NCBI GenBank assembly: GCA_001592805.2
Contig: CP051143.1
Location: 558,001 to 622,000, forward strand
Reading direction: 5' to 3'
DNA length: 64,000 nucleotides
From: Peltaster fructicola
Lineage: Eukaryota > Ascomycota > Dothideomycetes
In this document: positions 28,890 through 39,401 of the stretch, piece after piece
How positions within the stretch are numbered: the first letter of the stretch is position 1
Layout: each line of letters begins with the position of its first letter
The notes under the pieces: model-generated
Seen by the model: only the letters and a program-made list of their open reading frames with translations
The model's database searches: none
Told to the model about the DNA's origin: nothing
Program-made: the position numbers and the translations under genes

Positions 28890-31002
28890 ATGAGCGCGAC
28901 TCCAGCTTTGAGCGACCTGGATCCTCTTCTCGCTTCCTTGAACGAGCTCAAGGCTCCAGGCGCGAACAAATCCAAGATTGCTTCCATCACCAGCATATGC
29001 GTGAAGAACATTCAGGCCGAGCAATCGATTGTACAATCATTCTACCGCGCCTTAAAGAAGGCGCCTGCCACTCATAAACTGGGCGCGCTGTATGTGATAG
29101 ACAGTGTGATCCGTCAATGGACAGACAAGGCCAAGAAGGCTGGGCAGGAGCTGCACCTGGAAGGTAGTGGCAGAGGTGAACCAGGCACATATTCCGCTGC
29201 TCTCAAGCGTGTGGCAGAGTTGATGCCGGCCCTTCTAGATGACACTCTCAAGGTCATACCTGCTGATCAGAAGCCCAAGCTTCAGAACCTGGTAGATATC
29301 TGGGATCGTGGCAACTTCTTCCCAAGCAAGATCGTTGCCGAGCTCAAGCAGAAGCTTGCAGAGGCTGTGCCACAATCTTTGCCAGCCAACGGAGGTGCTG
29401 CTAAGTTCAGACCTGCGATTCCTACTCGACCAGTACAAACACCTGTCGGACTCCCGCCACAACATCTATATGATCGAGGTTTCCTGGTGGCCAGGGATGC
29501 CGGTCCACAGAACACCCTTCGTTCACCTGCTACTCAGCAGCCAGCACAACCACCAGCCGATGTGAACAACATCTTGGCAGCTCTCGCAGCCAGTGCACCG
29601 AAGCCTCAATCTCTTCCACCTCCACAGGTCGCCGTACTACCACCAGCGGTCTCAGCACCGGCTGCGATCCCTGCTGACTTCATGGCAATGCTTGCACAGC
29701 AAGCTGCTCCAGTTCAGAGCCTCCCACCACAATTCGGACTGCCACCAGCTTCAGCACCTCCGTTCAACCCTGTAGCTTTCCAGCCGCCAGCAAGCTTTCC
29801 GGCATTCCCACCTCAAGTCGCTGCTCCACCACAATTCGTACAGCCCCCTGCGCCAGCACAAGACCCACTGGGTCCTCTGAGAGGTCTCTTGCCAGCAAAT
29901 ATCCTGAACGACCGCGAGAAGCTTATGCAAGCACTCAATTTACTTCAAGAGCTGCAGAGCGGAGGTGTGCCTATGGACCAATGGGTACCAGTCATTCAGG
30001 CTTTTAGTGAAAAGACGGAACAACAGGCAGGACCGCCACAGACCACGTACAACAGCCGCGGCCGCAGCCGAAGTCCTGATAGAAGAGGCAATGGTCGAGG
30101 CAGTCCAGTATATGGCAACTACGATGAGAGCCAGAGGCAAGCTCAGAGCGATGCTCACGAACGAGCTCGTTACAGACAGCGTACGCCAACCCGCAACAGC
30201 CCGGCAGGCTCAGGGCTTGCGATGAATGGCAACCCAATGCAACCTAAGGTCATCATCATTGACCCCGACCTGCCAAAGGACAATATCAAAGTGCTGTCAA
30301 GGACACTTTTCGTTGGAGGTGCGAATGGCTCCCAGCAGGAGATTCACACACTCTTCGAACGATTCGGCAGAGTACAGACATGCATCGCCAACCGAGACAA
30401 GCGTCATGCCTTCGTCAAGATGACTACACGACAATTTGCATTGAATGCCAAGGCTGGCATGGAGCAGATGCAGCAGCAGAACGATCGCGAGGTTATGAAC
30501 ATCGCACGACAGACGAAATGGGGAGTCGGCTTTGGCCCACGCGAGTGCTGTGACTACCAGCGAGGCGAGTCCGTCATCCCCATCCACAAGCTCACTGATG
30601 CAGACGTGAAGTGGCTGCTCTCTGCCGAGTACGGCGGTACCGGTGGTCAAGAGCTACATGGTGGCATGGTATTGGAGGAGCCAGACATCGAGATTGGTGC
30701 CGGAGTGAGTAGCAAAGCCATGTCCAAGCGCGTTGCTCCAGACGGCACACAGCTCAATCGTCAGGGCAAAGATCGTGGAGGACGCCGACACAATGACCGT
30801 GACAGGGCACCTCGAGGAGGAGGACGTGGTGGAGACGATGTGCAAATGGGAGGAATGCCAATGGAGGCCTATGGGTATGTCTGATCAGCTCGTCGCATCG
30901 ATGGTTGACTGATGTTTGTTCAGCTATGCTCGTCCTGAGCCTGTCGCTGTTGCGACACCTCCAGCTGTGCCTGGCTTTGGCTTCACTTTGCCAGGTCGAT
31001 AA
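28890..31002 (+). CDS. SEB1: Nrd1/Seb1-type CID-RRM transcription termination factor
   Basis: Exons 28890-30874 and 30924-31002 (49-nt intron) encode 687 residues. Residues 1-150 are a CTD-interacting domain (LNELKAPGANKSKIASITSI; HKLGALYVIDSVIRQWTDKA; VDIWDRGNFFPSKIVAELKQ). A Pro/Ala/Gln-rich linker and an RS/RG region (SRGRSRSPDRRG) follow. The RRM starts SRTLFVGGANGSQQEIHTLF with RNP1-like HAFVKMTT, extended by the Nrd1-specific block WGVGFGPRECCDYQRGESVI. Such proteins bind Ser-phosphorylated RNA polymerase II CTD and nascent RNA motifs to direct termination. The RGG-rich end plus exon 2 (YARPEPVAVATPPAVPGFGF) closes the protein. Without splicing the frame would stop a few codons after the donor. 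Confidence 0.93.
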
Positions 31003-31262
31003 GGTCATGGTTAGGGATTCTAGGAGTTTTAGAGTCTGCATCACTGGTGTTTCCCTTCATCATGCATTCAAGGAGTGGTAATGCTCGGCTGCATCGCGCT
31101 GGCAGGACAGCCATACTGCTTGTAACCTATAGTCCTTTGTACAAGTATATCAAGCTTACAATATCGTTCGAGCAATGCACCCATCTGACTTGTGCAAGAT
31201 TCTATCTGTCAAAATGCAAGCATAATATCATAATCTCATAAAGGCCCATGCAAAATCCTGCG

Positions 31263-32528
31263 CTATGCTTTGAGTGACGGTCGCATCAATGCTCTCATGT
31301 CCTGTAGTCGGTAGTCGTCAATGACTGTTGCCCAGTCGTGCCTGAGAAGGCCATACGTCTCATCATCAAAGGGGTCAGGCTTGTGTGCATTCAATGCCCA
31401 GTAGCCAAAGTCGGCATCGACGTCCTTGAGATATCTCATCAAGTTGTCCCAATAGTGTCTATCTCCTGCATGAGGACCTCGAGGAGCGCCGAACTCGCCA
31501 ACCCATACTGGCGCTATATTGCTTCGCAGCAGATATCCCCAGTTGTGCTCCATGTCCAGAGCGAAGGCTGGATATGGCTTCTTGCTGTAGGGCTCAAGTG
31601 AGGACCAACCAGACCATGCGTAGACGTGACTGCTGTAGACGACTCGGTTCGGGACGCTGTACGTGACCGGTCGATTCTTTGCTTCGGAGCAGTCGTTGGC
31701 AGAGCTGACACCTTCGATGACCATAAGCCAGTTTGGCTGCATAGCTAGGAGCTCCTCGCCGACCTTTTCGCAAGCTTTTGCCCATGATCCCCACTTCATC
31801 GTGCCCCAGACACCTCGTGGTTCGTTGCGTAGATCTGCTCCAATCACCAAAGGATTGTCCACAAACGGTAGCATGATCGTCTTCCAGTGATCTATCCAGT
31901 TCTGGGTCGTCTGTCGAATATTGCACACCGGACCATACTGGTCATTGTGCCAGCTTGAGTCGCACAAGTTCTTACCGTCACACCAGTGAGCATTGGTGAT
32001 GTGGTTGTTGATGATGACAGCAATGCCAGCATCTGTCATAGCCTCAACACATGCATTGAATACTTCGATGGCTCGCGGTCCCAAAGGATCTGATGCTCTA
32101 CCGTTCTCGCCGCTGACGTAAGGATCGAGAAGGTCCAGGTTGGCCTGCAACCATATCGGATCTATCACCGGGTTTTCGATGACCATCTGATCGGAGTATG
32201 GGAAGCGTACACTGTTGAAGCCCATTCGCCGGATCGTGGCGGCCATCTCTGTGCGATGCATTTTGTCGAGTCCTCCAGGGACGAAATAGACATCACTTGA
32301 GCCATACCAGTTTATCGATGCAAGTTTGAATCGTTGGCCGTTGGCATCGATGATGTGCCTGCCGGCCGTACGAAGCGGTGGCGTGAACTCATCGAACTTG
32401 TCGGTGGCATTGCCCTCTGCCCCGAGTACGGTCTGCTGTATCCTTGCTTCTGCCGATGGCATTTTCTGCATGGCGAACAAGAGCAGCAAGGATGTCAATA
32501 AGTGGAACGACTTGAGCCGCACGATCAT
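31263..32528 (-). CDS. Secreted glycoside hydrolase family 5 enzyme
   Basis: Single exon, 421 residues from the ATG at 32528, which is followed by a signal-like helix (KSFHLLTSLLLLFAMQKM). GH5 hallmarks are the N-terminal strand LASINWYGSSDVYFVPGGLD, the RFPYSDQM region, the acid/base Glu in IGADLRNEPRGVWGTMKWGS, a His/Tyr pair in SSHVYAWSGWSS, and the nucleophile Glu in APVWVGEFGAPRGPHAGDRH. The family cleaves beta-glycans (cellulose, mannan, glucan) by a retaining mechanism; the exact substrate cannot be read from the sequence. Upstream in-frame ATGs extend to 32729 but would bury the signal peptide, so I reject them. It shares a roughly 460-bp divergent promoter with the DNA ligase-like gene. 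Confidence 0.93.
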   Translation of the reverse strand: MIVRLKSFHLLTSLLLLFAMQKMPSAEARIQQTVLGAEGNATDKFDEFTPPLRTAGRHIIDANGQRFKLASINWYGSSDVYFVPGGLDKMHRTEMAATIRRMGFNSVRFPYSDQMVIENPVIDPIWLQANLDLLDPYVSGENGRASDPLGPRAIEVFNACVEAMTDAGIAVIINNHITNAHWCDGKNLCDSSWHNDQYGPVCNIRQTTQNWIDHWKTIMLPFVDNPLVIGADLRNEPRGVWGTMKWGSWAKACEKVGEELLAMQPNWLMVIEGVSSANDCSEAKNRPVTYSVPNRVVYSSHVYAWSGWSSLEPYSKKPYPAFALDMEHNWGYLLRSNIAPVWVGEFGAPRGPHAGDRHYWDNLMRYLKDVDADFGYWALNAHKPDPFDDETYGLLRHDWATVIDDYRLQDMRALMRPSLKA

Positions 32529-32990
32529 TGTTGAGCTAGTCTGGTGTCGTCGACCAGGGACTGCCTGCTGTGACGATGGAACCTCAAGTGCCACGATCGA
32601 TCTTTCGAAGTGAGTAAGCGAACATGAAGAAGCATAGGCTGCCTGAGCCTTGCGGTGAATAAGCTGCTGGATGGATGTACACCATCGGATAAGTGGTTGA
32701 ATAGTATCATCCGCGGCCACTGATGACACGCACGCCTCTTGTCATGGCCAATTGGCTCACGATAGAGATCTGGATCTGTGGGCTGCCTTGTCAAGAATAG
32801 CCTCCGAGGGTCGCTCCCCACTTCCCATATCTACGACGCGTCCACCTCAATATCGCGTCGCTTTGTCTCGTGCAGATCACTTTGGACGATATCACATTGG
32901 CATCGTGTAGCTGAATGCATCATCTACACCATCACAGATCTATCAAGATGCGATTACCATTGCTGCTCACTGACGCAACCAGCAACCAGC

Positions 32991-35903
32991 ATGGCCCTTG
33001 CCTTCTCCGAGGTCTGTGCCTTCTTTGAGTACTTGGAGGTATTGGAAACAGCACAGCCTGCTCTTCTACCGGCAGACAAAAGCGACAGGCTGAAGAGCAC
33101 AACCGAAGCGTGGTTCAAATCCCATCGAAACGTCCTCGACAAACTTGACACACCCAGCGCGATAGCACTCCTGTCGACCCTTCTCCCAGAGAAGCGTCCT
33201 GACAGAGTGTACGGTACTCAGACAACGAGTCTTGGCCGCATCTTAAGTCGGTCCCTTGGCCTTGGTACAGCACAAAGTCGTGCACTGCTTGCATACAAGG
33301 AGCCGGGCCGTGGAGACCTGGCGACATGCCTGCAGCGAGTGATCGATCGGGGAGGTCCTCCAGCCTTTCCAAAGGTCTCTCTTGTTGAGGTCGATAAGCT
33401 TCTGACATGGCTGGCGAGCCAATGTCGCTTCTCCGACCCTTCACTCCTGCTCCAACCGCCATCCTCGTCCGAAGTACGTGACAGATACTTTGGGACTGTT
33501 TTCAAACGACTTCCTGGTAAGGATGCCAAGTGGCTGGTGCGTCTCATACTCAAAGATCTATCTCCAGTCGTTGTCGACGAACGCCTTGTCTTGAAGTGCT
33601 TTCATTTCCTCCTTCCTGACCTACTACGCTTCCAGCAAAACCTTCCAGAGGCCATCTCTTCTCTCAGGGCTGACTTCAAACAATTCTCAAGCACTACTGA
33701 CCACAGATCCGAACGGCTGCTCAGGATTCACGCCTCCTCCTCTCTGAAGCCACTGATAAACACGAAAGTCAGCAGGCCCGAGTTCACCAAGGCACGAAGT
33801 ATCGAGCACTGTCTGCGCATGCTTGGCAGCTATTCGTGGGTTATTGAAAGAAAGTATGATGGAGAATATGCAGAGATCCATATCGACTTGACAAGGTCAC
33901 GAACGCCAGCAGAATGCATTAAGATATTTGCAAAGAGTGGCAAGGATGCAACACAGGACCGGATCGGCATACACAACACATTGGTCGAGTGTCTGAGGCT
34001 GAGTAAGTCTGGTTGTAAGATCAAGCAGAAAGCTATCCTCCTTGGTGAGCTTGTAGCATGGTCAGACACAACTCGCGCCGTGCTGCCTTTCGAGGAGTTA
34101 AGGAAGCATGTTACACGATCCGGTGTCTCCATTGGCACGGCCAGAGACGATATGCCACAGCCACACGAACACCTCTGCATCGTTTTCTTCGACCTACTTT
34201 TGCTGGACGATGATGTCGTCATGTCGAGGTCGATCGAGAAGCGACGACAGCTGCTGAAGACTCTGTACGACAAAATCCCTGGCAGAGCGAAGAGTGCAGA
34301 CTGGAAAGAGGTCAAATTCGATCAGACAGAGCAATGTCAAAGGAGACTGATGGAGCAATTCGCAGCTTCAAATGCTCAGGGATGTGAAGGTCTCGTCTTC
34401 AAGCCATGTGGTCTTCCATACTACAGCATCGAACACGATCCCGGCAGACATTTCCATGGCTACATAAAACTCAAGAAAGACTACATCGCCGGTCTCGGTG
34501 ACGAAGCTGACTTCGCCGTCGTTGGTGCCAGCTACAATGCGCAAGAAGCTGCGAAGTCGAGACTGCACAACTTGCGCTGGACGGAGTTTTACTTGGGCAC
34601 AATGCTGAACAAGGAACAAGTCTTGCGCTATGGTCAGCGTCCTAGAATCAAGATCATCGGCTCGATCAGCCAGCATCATTGCATTCCGCCGGTTATCCTC
34701 GAGACAATCAACAAGACCTGTGTCTTTGGCGCTATAAGTTTCGCAGAACATCAGAGCCTGCCAAATTTCGACATTGAGCGAGGCCTCCAGCACAGGATCG
34801 ATAGCATCTTCGAAACACCACTTGTATTCGAGGTGCTCGGCTCAGGCTTTGTGAAGCCATCGAACTGCGACTATTTCATGCTGCGGCACCCTCGAGTCAC
34901 AAAGCTACATCAAGATCGATCTTGGAAAGAGTGTATCGGCTTCGATGAACTGCAACAAATGGCAGCAGAGTCTCGTGAGACTGGCACCGCATCAGAGAGT
35001 CAGGAGAATAGAAAGCATTTGGCACTGTTAGAGAAGACCATGAAGAAGAAATTCGAGAGGCAAACGACATCGACGCCAGGGTCGGAGAGGACCACAGCGA
35101 CTACACAATCAACGATGCAAATCTCACCAAAGAGAGCTACGAATGGAGTAACCTCACTGAGCCCAAGCAAACGCACGCCGCTTGCAGATGTTGGTGTGAA
35201 TGTTCAGACGGTCGCTGCCAACACACCAGATGCTCCGTCAAATCGCACAACACCGATCAGCAGATCACTGCGTAGCAAGAAGAGGACGACTGGTGATACG
35301 ATCGTTGAAAGAGCTGCCAAGCAGATGCGGCCATTGAAAGCCAACTCAACTATGACAACCTCTTCTGGGTTTCGAGGCAGCAGCAACACCAGCAAGCTGC
35401 CACGAACACCATCAGCAAGCACAAACAGGGCGCTCCTACACCGTCAGCGTCTTGCCTGTATCGAGACGTATTGTCCATTTGCACAAGCTGTGGTGTACTT
35501 GACATCATGTATTGCTTCGACACCCTATATCTCACAGGATCTGTTGGCGATGCACGATGTTTGCACAACTACGTTTTGGCAGGACTGGGCCAGACATCTT
35601 GATGACGATGGAGGAAGCTCACCACTTGTTGATGAATCCCAGGCATATCCTGGCATGCGCAGGATTGTCCTTGTAGAGGTGAATCGAGAAGCTGCATTCC
35701 AGCGAGTACTCCATCTCTTGCAAGAAGGTGGTGCTTCGACTGCACTCACTAGCGAAATCGAGATATGGGACTGGAGAGTGCTTGAAGACTTGAAGGCTCA
35801 CGCAACCAAGCAGAGTACTATTGCACAGCATATGATTGGAGTGATCAGATGGAACGAGGAGACTGGAAGCTCATCTTTTGAGGCGTTGCTTGGTCGAGCA
35901 TGA
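32991..35903 (+). CDS. ATP-dependent DNA ligase-like protein (Lig4-related, fungal)
   Basis: Single exon, 970 residues from MALAFSEVCAFFEYLEVLET. An N-terminal ligase DNA-binding-like domain is followed by the nucleotidyltransferase core: motif I WVIERKYDGEYAEIHIDL (Lys288 as nucleotide acceptor), motif III region IVFFDLLLLDDDVV, motif IV EGLVFKP and motif V HGYIKLKKDYI, then an OB-like region. Canonical ligases have Arg after KxDGE; here Tyr293 occupies that place, as I recall for this fungal group. The C-terminal 270 residues are Ser/Thr-rich with a folded end (YCPFAQAVVYLTSCIASTPY) but no clear tandem BRCT domains for Xrcc4 binding, so it is not ordinary Lig4. A role in DNA repair is inferred. 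Confidence 0.85.
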   Translation: MALAFSEVCAFFEYLEVLETAQPALLPADKSDRLKSTTEAWFKSHRNVLDKLDTPSAIALLSTLLPEKRPDRVYGTQTTSLGRILSRSLGLGTAQSRALLAYKEPGRGDLATCLQRVIDRGGPPAFPKVSLVEVDKLLTWLASQCRFSDPSLLLQPPSSSEVRDRYFGTVFKRLPGKDAKWLVRLILKDLSPVVVDERLVLKCFHFLLPDLLRFQQNLPEAISSLRADFKQFSSTTDHRSERLLRIHASSSLKPLINTKVSRPEFTKARSIEHCLRMLGSYSWVIERKYDGEYAEIHIDLTRSRTPAECIKIFAKSGKDATQDRIGIHNTLVECLRLSKSGCKIKQKAILLGELVAWSDTTRAVLPFEELRKHVTRSGVSIGTARDDMPQPHEHLCIVFFDLLLLDDDVVMSRSIEKRRQLLKTLYDKIPGRAKSADWKEVKFDQTEQCQRRLMEQFAASNAQGCEGLVFKPCGLPYYSIEHDPGRHFHGYIKLKKDYIAGLGDEADFAVVGASYNAQEAAKSRLHNLRWTEFYLGTMLNKEQVLRYGQRPRIKIIGSISQHHCIPPVILETINKTCVFGAISFAEHQSLPNFDIERGLQHRIDSIFETPLVFEVLGSGFVKPSNCDYFMLRHPRVTKLHQDRSWKECIGFDELQQMAAESRETGTASESQENRKHLALLEKTMKKKFERQTTSTPGSERTTATTQSTMQISPKRATNGVTSLSPSKRTPLADVGVNVQTVAANTPDAPSNRTTPISRSLRSKKRTTGDTIVERAAKQMRPLKANSTMTTSSGFRGSSNTSKLPRTPSASTNRALLHRQRLACIETYCPFAQAVVYLTSCIASTPYISQDLLAMHDVCTTTFWQDWARHLDDDGGSSPLVDESQAYPGMRRIVLVEVNREAAFQRVLHLLQEGGASTALTSEIEIWDWRVLEDLKAHATKQSTIAQHMIGVIRWNEETGSSSFEALLGRA

Positions 35904-36006
35904 TACCGCTAGACAGTTCCTGGAGTTCGAAACATTGTATAGCATTCTTGTGTATCGGAACACCGAAATTAGACTTGATCACCTCAACATGCTGCTACGA
36001 CTACGG

Positions 36007-37383
36007 TCATCCTGCTCGCCATCCGACTGGAGCTGAACCACTACGATCGCTTCCCTCTGGTGTATCGCTCATAGATCGCTTCTCACCTGTACTCTTCTGC
36101 CTCTGTTCTGCTTGTTCGAACATTTGCATTGTATGATCCCAGGCTATTCTACCGAAATCTTGTTCTCTGTACTTCTTGAGTATCCTCTCGTCGCCAGTTG
36201 ACTGACCGTCCCAGTCCAGGAGGTAAGCACCACTCCCCGTTTCGCCATTAGAGCCGCGCATCGTCGATAAGCCCTCGGGTATCTCAATGCCTGTTCCACG
36301 TTGTGCTGGAGGGTAGCACTTCGATGTAATTTGGAAGAAGTGGCGTTCGCCGGACTCCTGGACATTTAAGATCCATGGAGACATGACGGCGTAGAGCACC
36401 TTCACAGCAAGTCGTGCAGGGCCGGCTAGTTCATTGGCAATCCCTGTCTTGACTGTGCCTGGGTACGAGTGTGAAAAGGAAGTGCCTTTATATCGTTTGG
36501 CCAGCTCTTCCATCATGAAGTCGGACATGAGCACACAGTGAGCCAGGCAGGCATGCAAGGCGAAGTTGTGACGAAGATCCAGGTCGTCGAGTCTGACATC
36601 TCCCTCGGATCCTGCAGCCAGGACTGTAATGACTCGGGAAAGCTCATCTGCTTCGGCCGCAGCAGTCAGCAAAGGCATCAGGTTGAAGATGTATCGCATC
36701 CTCGAGTAGTAGTTGACGGCCATCTTTCGATCCAGTCCCTCCGTTGTTTCATTGCGTCCTTTCAAAGTCATATATCCTGCTGTAAGAAACAAACAGTTGA
36801 TCTTGTGCTCGCGCGAGCGTATATCTGCGCATACTTCGTCCACATTGCTGAGCAGAGCGCAGTCCTTCTTGATGAAGGTTACCGTTCCACTTGGGTTAAG
36901 CTTGCTCAGCTTCTCGACCAGTCTAGTACCTTTGTCTTTGTTTCTGTGCGGCGTTGTCAGTGAGTGCAGCAGTATCAGGCAGTAGCCTTACCTGCCCACG
37001 ATGTATGCTTTGGGTGCGGTCGAGCGTCTGAAGAGCTCTCGTGCTGTAGACTCTCCTATACCTCCGGTGCCTCCAATGAAAACCACGACCAAGCCTCTCA
37101 ACCTGTCGGCCTTCTCATTACTTGCACGGCAGGTGTCAATATGGATGCGCTCAACATTCGTGCCGAAAATGAGCTTTGCCACTCCTAGAGCTGGTTGGCG
37201 TTTTGCGGCATCATGTGCAGCCGTGTTGGTTACGTTATCGTCCGTTGGACCATTAGTAGCACCGTCGGAGTATGCTGCGAGACTGTCGCCATGCCTTGCT
37301 TCGCTGACAACAAGGGCATCATCAGGACTTGGGCCAGACGAGGAATTGCTAGTTCGACCTGCTTTATCACCAAAAGGGCGCAT
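36007..37383 (-). CDS. Short-chain dehydrogenase with long N-terminal extension
   Basis: Exons 37383-36992 and 36943-36007 join over a 48-nt intron (GTAAGG...CACAG) for 442 residues. The Rossmann core begins RGLVVVFIGGTGGIGESTAR, and the join restores YIVGRNKDKGTRLVEKLSKL. The catalytic region is divergent: where YxxxK is expected there is LHACLAHCVLMSDFMMEELA, so the Tyr is not obvious. This is typical of fungal proteins annotated as 'SDR/retinol dehydrogenase-like' with SYPGTVKTGI. The C-terminal part extends beyond the fold. The first 100 residues are low-complexity and may be over-extended: RASNEKADRL, usually near the start in relatives, lies at residue 90, so an alternative 5' exon is possible. 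Confidence 0.8.
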
Positions 37384-37773
37384 GTGCAGTGTTGTCAGAG
37401 GGAGGTGTTAAGATGATTGTTGTAGTATGAAAGTTTGTCGAAGGGAGGGAGAGTAGGAAGCAAGCGACACCGTAAGCGTGACTACCTTGTGTACCGATAA
37501 GATCATACCGCCGCCGGCGAGTGGTTGTTCTTGAGGCAGAAGTCAAAACTGCTTGTTGGCCTGTGGGTCTAGAACCATTTCTGCTAAGTTAGAGGCCGCG
37601 GGACAGGAACATCAATGCTTCAAGTGGTGACATATGAGCTGCATTTTGGTGAATATGTTGGCTCTCTCTGGTAGCTGAAGGACGCAAGGAGCACCATCTT
37701 GGCATCTCGGTGAGTTTATACCTGGCATACACATCACACGTATTCAAGATCCCATGCCTGAAATGCATCGAAC
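37384..37773. other. Intergenic region
   Basis: About 390 bp between two minus-strand genes, containing the SDR promoter. No other feature was seen. Confidence 0.4.
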
Positions 37774-38799
37774 TCAATTGAAGACACTACCTGTGCCCCA
37801 GCCTGTTCCCAAGAACCCTGATGGCGCTGGGCTGACCTTGCCTTTATCATACAGCCATTTGTTGTTCAACCCAACACTCGCTCGGCTACTCTTCGTCATA
37901 GGCGTGCCAAAGATATCCTTGTCTGCAAGTGGTGATCCTCGCCCAGAGCCAAGACTGTCTCTTCTCGCTTTCCCAGCGTCTGTTGCTCTTCCCGAGAGCG
38001 GTGAGCCGGCGTATACAGATCCACTACTCATTCTTCCTGCATACATGGAACTAGGCGGTGTAGACGACAAGACTCCTCCGCTCGGGCTGCCTCTCGCACT
38101 GAGTGGTGTGCCACGCGCATTAACTTTCAAGCTGTCCATTGAGGTAGGCGTGCTGCTTCGCGAATAACGAGGTGGTGTAACCCATGCTGCCTGCTCTTGC
38201 GGCGTCGCTGGTCGTGACATTGGCGGGAGATCTAGTAGTTGTCGTTGTTGTGGCGTGAGAGGAATATCCTCCATGTTGTCCTTCTTGCGCAGGAGAGGTA
38301 GGCATGCGACTGTGATGTTTGCGACGAGCAGAAGCTGCAGGGCGTGTAGAACTAGGATTGTCGAGTCGGGTATAGATCGAAGGAGCGCTTGAGGTAGGCT
38401 GTCGTCTGTCAGTTGAGCGTAAATTGCTTGGATGGCAACGCACGATCTGCTCATATAGCCTGGTCCAAATGTGATGGCGGCCAGTACCATAGCGCTGCCA
38501 ATAATCCTCGTCACATGTGTCTGGTCGAAGGTGGTTCGGTGCTGGCGTCTCTTTATCTCTGCCATTCGTGGATGCTCCCATTTGCCGGGCGTCAACGGCG
38601 CTGGCGAAGGACGTTGCATCAGCTGTTGTGGCGATCGCGCGTTCGGCGTCCTCTGAAGTACGGCGCTGTTCTGTTGTGGTGTTGAGGTCGGTCCTGCTGG
38701 CGTACCAGCTTGCTTGGGTGTGGCTACAGCATTCTGTGAGTTGCTGCGTTGTACTTGCGTCGAACTCGATGATGTCTGGACCAGAGCTTGCGAAGACAT
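37774..38799 (-). CDS. POM34: Nuclear pore membrane protein Pom34-like
   Basis: Single exon, 341 residues. A Ser/Thr/Gln/Pro-rich N-terminus precedes two hydrophobic segments (RIIGSAMVLAAITFGPGYMS; SILVLHALQLLLVANITVAC-like stretch) and the fungal Pom34 signature PLTPQQRQLLDLPPMSRPAT, then TPPRYSRSSTPTSMDS. A long SG-rich, phosphorylation-prone tail ends NNKWLYDKGKVSPAPSGFLG. Pom34 anchors the nuclear pore in the nuclear envelope with Pom152 and Ndc1. The family is recognised in Pezizomycotina by the PPRYSR(S/T)xxxT block and NNKWLY(E/D)KG. No intron is apparent. Confidence 0.85.
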   Translation of the reverse strand: MSSQALVQTSSSSTQVQRSNSQNAVATPKQAGTPAGPTSTPQQNSAVLQRTPNARSPQQLMQRPSPAPLTPGKWEHPRMAEIKRRQHRTTFDQTHVTRIIGSAMVLAAITFGPGYMSRSCVAIQAIYAQLTDDSLPQALLRSIPDSTILVLHALQLLLVANITVACLPLLRKKDNMEDIPLTPQQRQLLDLPPMSRPATPQEQAAWVTPPRYSRSSTPTSMDSLKVNARGTPLSARGSPSGGVLSSTPPSSMYAGRMSSGSVYAGSPLSGRATDAGKARRDSLGSGRGSPLADKDIFGTPMTKSSRASVGLNNKWLYDKGKVSPAPSGFLGTGWGTGSVFN

Positions 38800-39401
38800 C
38801 GTGGCATATGCTGTTGGGTTAGTAAGCGCGTGTTTGCTATATTACCTTGTCGATTACTGCATGGTGGTGAGAGTGATCGCTGTGACAAGCTATGAAAACA
38901 ATGGTTGTTATGTGAATCCGGTCGTCGTGAACTCGTGGCCCGTGCGCTAGAGTCTTTTGTTAATGCCGGACCTGAACAATGCACTTTTCATACATGCCAC
39001 TCGCCAGGACAGATTATCCTCGCCGTCCGTCAGCTCATCTCTTCCATCTAGTCTGACGACCGAGTCTCATACGATAAGTTCATGTTGAAATGGTTCACGA
39101 ACAAGCCTTGGCACAAGCGGCTTATGTCAGCGTTTCTCGATGAGTCCTTGTCACACAGGTGCACGCTTAGACACCCTGAGAAGTGTTACAAGGAGGAGTT
39201 TGCTAATACTTAGACCGATGCGCAGTCGCACCATGCCGCAGCAAGCATGTAGTAACAGTGGTCTCGATGAGGCTCTGACATGCATTGAAGCTGGAGCTTA
39301 CTATGCCGCTGATAGCCGACCCTTGCATGCGATGCTTCAACAGCTCGTACATATAACTACTGCTCCCAAGAACTTCTTCCTACTGATCACAGGTATTCAT
39401 C
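38800..39401. other. Divergent intergenic/promoter region
   Basis: About 600 bp between POM34 and P5C dehydrogenase starts. A plus-strand frame over 39140-39562 overlaps the P5CDH first exon in another frame and I treat it as chance. Confidence 0.4.
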
